From: Trifolium pratense
Lineage: Eukaryota; Streptophyta; Magnoliopsida; Fabales; Fabaceae
Direction: 5' to 3'
NCBI RefSeq assembly: GCF_020283565.1
Contig: NC_060059.1
Location: forward strand, 6,641,501 to 6,705,500
Length of the DNA: 64,000 bases
Under the pieces are notes generated by a model that saw nothing but the letters and a program-made list of their open reading frames with translations, was not told the origin of the DNA and made no database searches. The position numbers and the translations under genes are program-made. Below, piece after piece: positions 44,521-54,847 of the stretch; the stretch's first letter is position 1, and each line of letters opens with the position of its first letter.

Positions 44521-44910
44521 ATGGCTGGAAGTCTATCAAGAATCATTCCGGATATGTCGAAAATGGAACCTCTAGACGGCTCAAATTATAGGAGATGGTC
44601 TCAAAAACTGTTGATTTTGTTTGAAGCCTTAGAGGTTGATTATGTGCTATTTGAAGATCCTCCCGCTGATGTCAACACTGCTGTCAACGCTGTTGAATCA
44701 TCTACTCCTGCTACCCCTATCGTCACACCGCTTCCCGCAGAAACCAAGAAAGCTGACGAAGAAGCTAAGAAGAAATATGAAAAGGACAACAAAACTGCTA
44801 GAGGTCATCTGCTTACTCATATGGCAGATAATCTGTTTGATCTTTTCATTAATCAAAAGTCTGCGAAGGCAATATGGGACACTCTGCTGAAACGTTACGG
44901 CGATGACGAT
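44521..44910 (+). pseudogene. copia gag, 5' part, cut by the nested element
   Basis: Begins MAGSLSRIIPDMSKMEPLDG with the usual copia N-terminal GSNY..W pattern and runs 130 codons to GDDD. The nested element then starts. The coding sequence resumes at 54853 in the same frame, so the split is caused only by the insertion. Confidence 0.93.
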
Positions 44911-46213
44911 TGATGATAAATTTCGCAAGTGCACGAAAATCACGTAGTAATAAAAATATCGATCCACAGGGATTGTGTGATCAAACTAATCGAATGGTGT
45001 TCATAGACATTATACAGAAAATACACATAAATTGGGGGTATGTTGAGTAATGAATTGCTAGAAAATATGCTTGATATAATGGAAAAGCGAGGTAGAATCA
45101 TCGGAATCGCCTAGTCTATAGTTCAACCACATGCAATCTACTATATCATAGGAATCTACTCAAGTGTTAACAACTAGATCGACAAAATAGTGAATCGCAA
45201 TCTCTTGTCAAAATCCACTCTATTCGTTGTCGATACTCCCCCGATCTCTCGGGCGGAAGCTACCTACAACGAATGATCTTAACGCGCGTCAATCGTTCGC
45301 TACACTCTATGCCTCAATCTCTCGACCGGAGACACTCGAGCGCTCAATACAATTCAGTTCAGACATTAAATCAATACTCTCGCACGTGACTTAACTCAAA
45401 ATCATTACAACACTAATGAAGGATTGTAAAACATTAAACATTGAATTGCATCAAATTAATCACTATGAAAAGAGTAGATTCTTACACATATAACAGATTA
45501 CACATGATCTCCCTACATTCTAGACTATCCTAGATCCTACCTCCAAGGAGTTTAGCTCCTCATCGTTCTTCGTTCGCTTCCTCGCTTCATCACCACGGCT
45601 TGTGAATCCATGATCTGATGCGCTTGGAGCTCTCCACTGGAGTGTTGAATCACGATCTTCAAGTTCCAAGACCAGAATGTAGTCCAATTTCGCAGAATTT
45701 TCCAACCCGAAAACAGAATTATGCAGAAAATATATATACAGAATGCAACCACGCCGCGCGCCAGATCTATCACGCCGCGCGTGGTTGCAAATCCATCAAC
45801 TACGCCGCGCGTGGTAACAGAATCACGCGGCGCGTGATCAAGTCAGAGAACAATCTTCATCTTCAGCAAAGCTTCACGCCGCGCGTGGTAAGGCCTCACG
45901 CCGCGCGTAGTCAAGTCAGAGAGCAACCTAGTTCCTGAACCAAGCTTCACGCCGCGCGTGGTCAAGTATCACGCCGCGCGTGATCAGAGTACAAATCCTG
46001 GCTCCCTGTGAGCTCCATCACGCGGCGCGTGATGGGCTACGCCCCCAGCGTAGTGAAAATCATTCATTTCCTGCAGTTTTTCCTGTTTTCTTGCAAAATA
46101 AGTAATCAAGCTAATGGTTAGATTTCTCTCATATTTATTGCTAAAAACCTACTAAAATGTATCTAATGTTGCTAAAATAGGCATGGATTAGAGAGTGTGA
46201 CGATTTGTCATCA
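44911..46213 (-). repeat. LTR copy 1 (3' LTR)
   Basis: 1,303 bp; tgatgataaa ... gtcatca in + orientation. It contains a GC-rich palindrome array at 45748-46056. The adjoining polypurine tract for the minus strand is at 46214-46226. Confidence 0.93.
45748..46056. repeat. GC-rich palindrome array in the LTR
   Basis: Nine copies of CACGCCGCGCGTG-like sequence in both orientations (two of them as cacgcggcgcgtg), plus a decayed copy (ctacgcccccagcgtag), spaced 13-60 bp in otherwise AT-rich DNA. Each is a near-palindrome with several CpG sites and CGCG cores. Repeated in all three LTRs. Confidence 0.9.
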
Positions 46214-46226
46214 CAACCCCAAACTT

Positions 46227-47640
46227 AAACCTTTCCTTGTCCTCAAGGAAACAACTTTTACCTCAAGCTTTTGTGTCAAGACCTTGGCATTTTCCTTAAA
46301 TTCACTCGAATCATACATACGTGAGAATCACCTGATGATCAATGATCCACCTGCAAACAATGCTCAATTGCACACTCGTTCCCGCAAGACATTTTCAAGT
46401 AGTTCACACTTTTCGACCAAGGCTCTATGATTTCATCACACTACTCACATGCACTCTTCAGTTTGGGTGATTCACTCAAATCAACACATCAATGCAAGTC
46501 AACAATAATTTTGCAAGTAATCTAAGAATTCATTCGGTTCACTTTGTGCACACACATTAGAGGTCTTTTAGGGTTATAACGTGGCTTGGCTAGGGTGGAT
46601 GGTGACATTTTGGGATAAGTAGTAGAAAAACTTGGAGTTAGATCCCCCTATTAGTCAAAGAACATTTTCATAAACCAAACCCCTTTTGAAATATGGTGGA
46701 CTAGAGAACTTTTTTCACAACATCAAACAAAGTTTTGCAATTCTTTGAATTCAAGGCTATCACTTCTTTTTGTACTTCTTTTCTATTTTCTTTCACATTC
46801 ATCTCCTTTTTTTTTCATTCATTTTTTTTTTTTCATTTCTTCTTTTGCCTTGCAATTTTTGAAATTTTTTGAAAAATTATTCCATCAAAACATTTATAAG
46901 TTCTCTAGTACCCTCACCCCAAACTTTATTTGTTGCTAATTCCAAAGAGCAACCCCAAACTTAGTAGTGAGCAATGCGCATCAACCACTAATTAGGTGCC
47001 TAACCTCCAAGAAAGTCATTCCTTTTTTCAAAAATTTCTTAAGGTTTTGCAAAAATAACATATTTTCTTTCAGCTCAAATTGGTTAAGCAAAGGATAATA
47101 ATGTAAGGGTGGATAGAAAGGCTCAAAGGTACCAAGGAACATGCCTCGTGTGTGCTACAAAAGTACCAATCAAATAAAAAGATGACAAGCAAAATCGAGA
47201 GACAATACATGAGTGGATATCACACATAGAAGAAAAAGGAGTGTTTGGCTCAATACCTCTCGGTTGGGTCGAATCAAAGAACCGGTCAAAAAGTGTGCGT
47301 TCCCTTCCTTTGCCTCTTGATCACATGAGTGCAACAAGCTATTGCACTGCAAGTTTCACAAATCACACACGGAGAAAATCAAGCAATTGATACTCAAGTA
47401 ACTAGAAGGAACATGCCAACGTATTGAAACAAACTCTAAAAGTAAAAACCATTCCACCATCAAACAAGAGAAGATTCAAATTCAGAGTACACAATAAAAC
47501 ATCCAGCCAATATTCAAGCAACATCAAACAATTATTCATAAAGTAGCATAAGAGTGAAAAGGAAGAAAGGACCGTAAACTCATGGGTTGCCTCCCATGAA
47601 GCGCTTCTTTCTCGTCATTAGCTTGACGCTTCATCATCAC
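46227..47640. other. non-coding internal region of the nested element (repeated at 50544-51957)
   Basis: About 1.4 kb between the ORF end and the 3' LTR, with T-rich runs and no supported frame. Presumably untranslated sequence left after loss of pol. Confidence 0.6.
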
Positions 47641-47644
47641 AAGT

Positions 47645-49111
47645 TTAGGGAGGATACTTCAACTTTGATTCAACCCGGCTCCTCTTGTTTTCTTCATTCA
47701 AAGGAGCAATATTAATATCAAATAGTAATGATTTCACACTTCCCGAATCACTCTTGAGATCTTCCCCTTTGGTCTTCAAATTGGTTCTTTCCTTCTTACT
47801 AGACCGTGATGGAGATTTCTTAGAGCCTTTCCTCACCGAAGCTTTCAATGTTGAAGTGGAAGACTTTTGAGGATTTACAACCGGATCGGGCTCTTCTTCT
47901 TTGGCCATCTTGTGCAAACAATAGATAGGAACCACACCATCCAAGTCCCATCCTAGGTCGTCATTCACTTTCTCCGCTTCTTTTAACAAGTCATTCTCTT
48001 CTAGTGGAGTGAGCAAATCACTTATGATCACGGGTTTCCTAGAGTCGCCACCCAAAAACACATACTTCCATTTAGGAGGAAGTTCTTTCAATTCCGGTGG
48101 CTTTTTTATTTCCTTTGGCTCTTTCTCCTCTTCTAGGGGGTTATCCAAGTTTTGAAGAAATATTTCAATCTCATGATCCCACTCTTCTTTCTCATCTATT
48201 ACCACTTCCTCTAGCACTTCCACTCTGAAACATTCGGATACCACTCCACAAACTTCAAGGTCTTGGTTCTTGACCCTCTTCATCCTAGGATAAGGCATTC
48301 TAGCATATGGTGAAGGAACTTGAAACTTGGAATCCTTCACAAGAGGTTTCTTGCCTTTCTTGGCACTAGACTCATTCTCCACTCTCTTTTCAACTTCACC
48401 CTCATAAGCTTTTTCTTCCTTATTTTTTTCTTCTTTCTTATTTTCTCTTCTATTTTCAACTACACCATCCTTCATCTTTTCAACTACACCATTTTTACTC
48501 TCATCATTCTTAGGATTCTCCACTACTTTTTGTGATGAAACTTCTCTACTTCTCAAATTAATGGAATTACAACTTTCATTACGAGGATCCGTGGTGTTTC
48601 CACAAAAACCACTTTGAGTTTGTAGAGAAGAGACTTGCCTTACTAGTTGACCCATTTGGTTTTCGAGATGTTTGATGGAGGCTTCATGACGTTCGCTTGA
48701 CACCTCTTGGTTTGCCTTCATCACCTCAAAATTGCTTTGAGTCATCTTCATGGCCAAGATAAGAGTATCTTCAAAAGATTCAAGGTGATCTTCAAAATGT
48801 TGATCTTGAGGAAATGCTTGATTCAGATTAGCTCCATAAGAACAATTCATGTGATTCTTCACTCCAAGATTGAAGGTGTTGACATGAGGATTATTTTGAA
48901 AGGTTGCTTGCACCATACATTGAGCTTCTAGTTGTTTGGTAATGATTTGTAGAAACACATTATTGAACTTGCAACTAGTTAAAAGTGCCTCTTGATTGTA
49001 TGATTCAAACATGTCTTCCTTCCACTTTACGATTTGCTCGTGCTGCTTTCTCAATCTCAGAATCGAATTCCAGCTCAATTGGACCTGTTCTCCACATGCA
49101 CAAGGAAGCAC
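47645..49111 (-). CDS. Athila-like gag/pre-RT fusion ORF, unit 1 (488 codons)
   Basis: Residues about 100-190 (ASIKHLENQMGQLVRQVSSL ... CNSINLRSREV) match the C-terminal part of Athila/Calypso GAG. A Glu/Lys-rich low-complexity stretch follows. Then residues ~342-415 (ELPPKWKYVFLG, KPVIISDLLTPLEE, LGWDLDGVVPIYCLHKM) resemble the segment that normally precedes reverse transcriptase, after which the polymerase is missing. The open frame lacks an ATG at its 5' end; the first Met within it is near residue 34. Probably a structural-protein remnant of a non-autonomous (TR-GAG-like) element; expression is unknown. Confidence 0.75.
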   Translation of the reverse strand: MLPCACGEQVQLSWNSILRLRKQHEQIVKWKEDMFESYNQEALLTSCKFNNVFLQIITKQLEAQCMVQATFQNNPHVNTFNLGVKNHMNCSYGANLNQAFPQDQHFEDHLESFEDTLILAMKMTQSNFEVMKANQEVSSERHEASIKHLENQMGQLVRQVSSLQTQSGFCGNTTDPRNESCNSINLRSREVSSQKVVENPKNDESKNGVVEKMKDGVVENRRENKKEEKNKEEKAYEGEVEKRVENESSAKKGKKPLVKDSKFQVPSPYARMPYPRMKRVKNQDLEVCGVVSECFRVEVLEEVVIDEKEEWDHEIEIFLQNLDNPLEEEKEPKEIKKPPELKELPPKWKYVFLGGDSRKPVIISDLLTPLEENDLLKEAEKVNDDLGWDLDGVVPIYCLHKMAKEEEPDPVVNPQKSSTSTLKASVRKGSKKSPSRSSKKERTNLKTKGEDLKSDSGSVKSLLFDINIAPLNEENKRSRVESKLKYPP

Positions 49112-49203
49112 ACAAGTAGAACGTTCCGGTAGAAAATATAAAACAGAAAAATAAAGAAAACACAGAAAATATGAACACTATCGCCTTGTCGAATCAATCA
49201 CAA

Positions 49204-49221
49204 TCCCCGGCAACGGCGCCA
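49204..49221 (-). other. primer-binding site, tRNA-Asp type (unit 1)
   Basis: Minus strand TGGCGCCGTTGCCGGGGA, complementary to the 3' end of tRNA-Asp, six bases inside the LTR boundary. Confidence 0.85.
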
Positions 49222-49227
49222 AAAACT

Positions 49228-50530
49228 TGATGATAAATTTCGCAAGTGCACGAAAATCACGTAGTAATAAAAATATCGATCCACAGGGATTGTGTGATCA
49301 AACTAATCGAATGGTGTTCATAGACATTATACAGAAAATACACATAAATTGGGGGTATGTTGAGTAATGAATTGCTAGAAAATATGCTTGATATAATGGA
49401 AAAGCGAGGTAGAATCATCGGAATCGCCTAGTCTATAGTTCAACCACATGCAATCTACTATATCATAGGAATCTACTCAAGTGTTAACAACTAGATCGAC
49501 AAAATAGTGAATCGCAATCTCTTGTCAAAATCCACTCTATTCGTTGTCGATACTCCCCCGATCTCTCGGGCGGAAGCTACCTACAACGAATGATCTTAAC
49601 GCGCGTCAATCGTTCGCTACACTCTATGCCTCAATCTCTCGACCGGAGACACTCGAGCGCTCAATACAATTCAGTTCAGACATTAAATCAATACTCTCGC
49701 ACGTGACTTAACTCAAAATCATTACAACACTAATGAAGGATTGTAAAGCATTAAACATTGAATTGCATCAAATTAATCACTATGAAAAGAGTAGATTCTT
49801 ACACATATAACAGATTACACATGATCTCCCTACATTCTAGACTATCCTAGATCCTACCTCCAAGGAGTTTAGCTCCTCATCGTTCTTCGTTCGCTTCCTC
49901 GCTTCATCGCCACGGCTTGTGAATCCATGATCTGATGCGCTTGGAGCTCTCCACTGGAGTGTTGAATCACGATCTTCAAGTTCCAAGACCAGAATGTAGT
50001 CCAATTTCGCAGAATTTTCCAACCCGAAAACAGAATTATGCAGAAAATATATATACAGAATGCAACCACGCCGCGCGCCAGATCTATCACGCCGCGCGTG
50101 GTTGCAAATCCATCAACTACGCCGCGCGTGGTAACAGAATCACGCGGCGCGTGATCAAGTCAGAGAACAATCTTCATCTTCAGCAAAGCTTCACGCCGCG
50201 CGTGGTAAGGCCTCACGCCGCGCGTAGTCAAGTCAGAGAGCAACCTAGTTCCTGAACCAAGCTTCACGCCGCGCGTGGTCAAGTATCACGCCGCGCGTGA
50301 TCAGAGTACAAATCCTGGCTCCCTGTGAGCTCCATCACGCGGCGCGTGATGGGCTACGCCCCCAGCGTAGTGAAAATCATTCATTTCCTGCAGTTTTTCC
50401 TGTTTTCTTGCAAAATAAGTAATCAAGCTAATGGTTAGATTTCTCTCATATTTATTGCTAAAAACCTACTAAAATGTATCTAATGTTGCTAAAATAGGCA
50501 TGGATTAGAGAGTGTGACGATTTGTCATCA
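49228..50530 (-). repeat. LTR copy 2 (shared middle LTR)
   Basis: Serves as 3' LTR of one unit and 5' LTR of the next. Palindrome array at about 50065-50373. Confidence 0.93.
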
Positions 50531-51961
50531 CAACCCCAAACTTAAACCTTTCCTTGTCCTCAAGGAAACAACTTTTACCTCAAGCTTTTGTGTCAAGACC
50601 TTGGCATTTTCCTTAAATTCACTCGAATCATACATACGTGAGAATCACCTGATGATCAATGATCCACCTGCAAACAATGCTCAATTGCACACTCGTTCCC
50701 GCAAGACATTTTCAAGTAGTTCACACTTTTCGACCAAGGCTCTATGATTTCATCACACTACTCACATGCACTCTTCAGTTTGGGTGATTCACTCAAATCA
50801 ACACATCAATGCAAGTCAACAATAATTTTGCAAGTAATCTAAGAATTCATTCGGTTCACTTTGTGCACACACATTAGAGGTCTTTTAGGGTTATAACGTG
50901 GCTTGGCTAGGGTGGATGGTGACATTTTGGGATAAGTAGTAGAAAAACTTGGAGTTAGATCCCCCTATTAGTCAAAGAACATTTTCATAAACCAAACCCC
51001 TTTTGAAATATGGTGGACTAGAGAACTTTTTTCACAACATCAAACAAAGTTTTGCAATTCTTTGAATTCAAGGCTATCACTTCTTTTTGTACTTCTTTTC
51101 TATTTTCTTTCACATTCATCTCCTTTTTTTTTCATTCATTTTTTTTTTTTCATTTCTTCTTTTGCCTTGCAATTTTTGAAATTTTTTGAAAAATTATTCC
51201 ATCAAAACATTTATAAGTTCTCTAGTACCCTCACCCCAAACTTTATTTGTTGCTAATTCCAAAGAGCAACCCCAAACTTAGTAGTGAGCAATGCGCATCA
51301 ACCACTAATTAGGTGCCTAACCTCCAAGAAAGTCATTCCTTTTTTCAAAAATTTCTTAAGGTTTTGCAAAAATAACATATTTTCTTTCAGCTCAAATTGG
51401 TTAAGCAAAGGATAATAATGTAAGGGTGGATAGAAAGGCTCAAAGGTACCAAGGAACATGCCTCGTGTGTGCTACAAAAGTATCAATCAAATAAAAAGAT
51501 GACAAGCAAAATCGAGAGACAATACATGAGTGGATATCACACATAGAAGAAAAAGGAGTGTTTGGCTCAATACCTCTCGGTTGGGTCGAATCAAAGAACC
51601 GGTCAAAAAGTGTGCGTTCCCTTCCTTTGCCTCTTGATCACATGAGTGCAACAAGCTATTGCACTGCAAGTTTCACAAATCACACACGGAGAAAATCAAG
51701 CAATTGATACTCAAGTAACTAGAAGGAACATGCCAACGTATTGAAACAAACTCTAAAAGTAAAAACCATTCCACCATCAAACAAGAGAAGATTCAAATTC
51801 AGAGTACACAATAAAACATCCAGCCAATATTCAAGCAACATCAAACAATTATTCATAAAGTAGCATAAGAGTGAAAAGGAAGAAAGGACCGTAAACTCAT
51901 GGGTTGCCTCCCATGAAGCGCTTCTTTCTCGTCATTAGCTTGACGCTTCATCATCACAAGT

Positions 51962-53428
51962 TTAGGGAGGATACTTCAACTTTGATTCAACCCGGCTCCT
52001 CTTGTTTTCTTCATTCAAAGGAGCAATATTAATATCAAATAGTAATGATTTCACACTTCCCGAATCACTCTTGAGATCTTCCCCTTTGGTCTTCAAATTG
52101 GTTCTTTCCTTCTTACTAGACCGTGATGGAGATTTCTTAGAGCCTTTCCTCACCGAAGCTTTCAATGTTGAAGTGGAAGACTTTTGAGGATTTACAACCG
52201 GATCGGGCTCTTCTTCTTTGGCCATCTTGTGCAAACAATAGATAGGAACCACACCATCCAAGTCCCATCCTAGGTCGTCATTCACTTTCTCCGCTTCTTT
52301 TAACAAGTCATTCTCTTCTAGTGGAGTGAGCAAATCACTTATGATCACGGGTTTCCTAGAGTCGCCACCCAAAAACACATACTTCCATTTAGGAGGAAGT
52401 TCTTTCAATTCCGGTGGCTTTTTTATTTCCTTTGGCTCTTTCTCCTCTTCTAGGGGGTTATCCAAGTTTTGAAGAAATATTTCAATCTCATGATCCCACT
52501 CTTCTTTCTCATCTATTACCACTTCCTCTAGCACTTCCACTCTGAAACATTCGGATACCACTCCACAAACTTCAAGGTCTTGGTTCTTGACCCTCTTCAT
52601 CCTAGGATAAGGCATTCTAGCATATGGTGAAGGAACTTGAAACTTGGAATCCTTCACAAGAGGTTTCTTGCCTTTCTTGGCACTAGACTCATTCTCCACT
52701 CTCTTTTCAACTTCACCCTCATAAGCTTTTTCTTCCTTATTTTTTTCTTCTTTCTTATTTTCTCTTCTATTTTCAACTACACCATCCTTCATCTTTTCAA
52801 CTACACCATTTTTACTCTCATCATTCTTAGGATTCTCCACTACTTTTTGTGATGAAACTTCTCTACTTCTCAAATTAATGGAATTACAACTTTCATTACG
52901 AGGATCCGTGGTGTTTCCACAAAAACCACTTTGAGTTTGTAGAGAAGAGACTTGCCTTACTAGTTGACCCATTTGGTTTTCGAGATGTTTGATGGAGGCT
53001 TCATGACGTTCGCTTGACACCTCTTGGTTTGCCTTCATCACCTCAAAATTGCTTTGAGTCATCTTCATGGCCAAGATAAGAGTATCTTCAAAAGATTCAA
53101 GGTGATCTTCAAAATGTTGATCTTGAGGAAATGCTTGATTCAGATTAGCTCCATAAGAACAATTCATGTGATTCTTCACTCCAAGATTGAAGGTGTTGAC
53201 ATGAGGATTATTTTGAAAGGTTGCTTGCACCATACATTGAGCTTCTAGTTGTTTGGTAATGATTTGTAGAAACACATTATTGAACTTGCAACTAGTTAAA
53301 AGTGCCTCTTGATTGTATGATTCAAACATGTCTTCCTTCCACTTTACGATTTGCTCGTGCTGCTTTCTCAATCTCAGAATCGAATTCCAGCTCAATTGGA
53401 CCTGTTCTCCACATGCACAAGGAAGCAC
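51962..53428 (-). CDS. Athila-like gag/pre-RT fusion ORF, unit 2 (488 codons)
   Basis: Encodes the same protein as unit 1, with no amino-acid difference. The two intact copies reflect the tandem duplication of the whole unit rather than independent insertions. Confidence 0.75.
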   Translation of the reverse strand: MLPCACGEQVQLSWNSILRLRKQHEQIVKWKEDMFESYNQEALLTSCKFNNVFLQIITKQLEAQCMVQATFQNNPHVNTFNLGVKNHMNCSYGANLNQAFPQDQHFEDHLESFEDTLILAMKMTQSNFEVMKANQEVSSERHEASIKHLENQMGQLVRQVSSLQTQSGFCGNTTDPRNESCNSINLRSREVSSQKVVENPKNDESKNGVVEKMKDGVVENRRENKKEEKNKEEKAYEGEVEKRVENESSAKKGKKPLVKDSKFQVPSPYARMPYPRMKRVKNQDLEVCGVVSECFRVEVLEEVVIDEKEEWDHEIEIFLQNLDNPLEEEKEPKEIKKPPELKELPPKWKYVFLGGDSRKPVIISDLLTPLEENDLLKEAEKVNDDLGWDLDGVVPIYCLHKMAKEEEPDPVVNPQKSSTSTLKASVRKGSKKSPSRSSKKERTNLKTKGEDLKSDSGSVKSLLFDINIAPLNEENKRSRVESKLKYPP

Positions 53429-53520
53429 ACAAGTAGAACGTTCCGGTAGAAAATATAAAACAGAAAAATAAAGAAAACACAGAAAATATGAACACTATCG
53501 CCTTGTCGAATCAATCACAA

Positions 53521-53538
53521 TCCCCGGCAACGGCGCCA
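53521..53538 (-). other. primer-binding site, tRNA-Asp type (unit 2)
   Basis: Identical to the site at 49204-49221. Confidence 0.85.
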
Positions 53539-53544
53539 AAAACT

Positions 53545-54847
53545 TGATGATAAATTTCGCAAGTGCACGAAAATCACGTAGTAATAAAAATATCGATCCA
53601 CAGGGATTGTGTGATCAAACTAATCGAATGGTGTTCATAGACATTATACAGAAAATACACATAAATTGGGGGTATGTTGAGTAATGAATTGCTAGAAAAT
53701 ATGCTTGATATAATGGAAAAGCGAGGTAGAATCATCGGAATCGCCTAGTCTATAGTTCAACCACATGCAATCTACTATATCATAGGAATCTACTCAAGTG
53801 TTAACAACTAGATCGACAAAATAGTGAATCGCAATCTCTTGTCAAAATCCACTCTATTCGTTGTCGATACTCCCCCGATCTCTCGGGCGGAAGCTACCTA
53901 CAACGAATGATCTTAACGCGCGTCAATCGTTCGCTACACTCTATGCCTCAATCTCTCGACCGGAGACACTCGAGCGCTCAATACAATTCAGTTCAGACAT
54001 TAAATCAATACTCTCGCACGTGACTTAACTCAAAATCATTACAACACTAATGAAGGATTGTAAAGCATTAAACATTGAATTGCATCAAATTAATCACTAT
54101 GAAAAGAGTAGATTCTTACACATATAACAGATTACACATGATCTCCCTACATTCTAGACTATCCTAGATCCTACCTCCAAGGAGTTTAGCTCCTCATCGT
54201 TCTTCGTTCGCTTCCTCGCTTCATCGCCACGGCTTGTGAATCCATGATCTGATGCGCTTGGAGCTCTCCACTGGAGTGTTGAATCACGATCTTCAAGTTC
54301 CAAGACCAGAATGTAGTCCAATTTCGCAGAATTTTCCAACCCGAAAACAGAATTATGCAGAAAATATATATACAGAATGCAACCACGCCGCGCGCCAGAT
54401 CTATCACGCCGCGCGTGGTTGCAAATCCATCAACTACGCCGCGCGTGGTAACAGAATCACGCGGCGCGTGATCAAGTCAGAGAACAATCTTCATCTTCAG
54501 CAAAGCTTCACGCCGCGCGTGGTAAGGCCTCACGCCGCGCGTAGTCAAGTCAGAGAGCAACCTAGTTCCTGAACCAAGCTTCACGCCGCGCGTGGTCAAG
54601 TATCACGCCGCGCGTGATCAGAGTACAAATCCTGGCTCCCTGTGAGCTCCATCACGCGGCGCGTGATGGGCTACGCCCCCAGCGTAGTGAAAATCATTCA
54701 TTTCCTGCAGTTTTTCCTGTTTTCTTGCAAAATAAGTAATCAAGCTAATGGTTAGATTTCTCTCATATTTATTGCTAAAAACCTACTAAAATGTATCTAA
54801 TGTTGCTAAAATAGGCATGGATTAGAGAGTGTGACGATTTGTCATCA
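53545..54847 (-). repeat. LTR copy 3 (5' LTR)
   Basis: Appears identical to the middle LTR. Palindrome array at about 54382-54690. Confidence 0.93.

Larger units (their letters stand above)
44911..54847 (-). mobile_element. nested Athila-like non-autonomous LTR element in tandem (3 LTRs, 2 internal regions)
   Basis: Inserted in the copia gag with 5-bp duplication acgat (44906-44910 and 54848-54852). Structure in + coordinates: LTR 44911-46213, internal 46214-49227, LTR 49228-50530, internal 50531-53544, LTR 53545-54847. LTRs are 1,303 bp and internals 3,014 bp; the period is 4,317 bp. The three LTRs differ at only a couple of positions (left one: a for g near 45428 and near 45591) and the internals at about one (near 47163). 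The primer sites match tRNA-Asp, as in Athila/Calypso gypsy elements. No protease, reverse transcriptase or integrase, so it depends on others. Confidence 0.93.

Noticed and set aside
45748..46056. The regularly spaced CACGCCGCGCGTG motifs look at first like a CRISPR array
   Set aside because: Spacers vary in length, the motif flips orientation, and the whole lies inside an LTR in a plant genome.
47645..53428. Two identical 488-codon frames as a duplicated cellular gene
   Set aside because: They lie between LTRs with a tRNA-Asp primer site, and the sequence matches Athila-type gag and a pre-RT segment.
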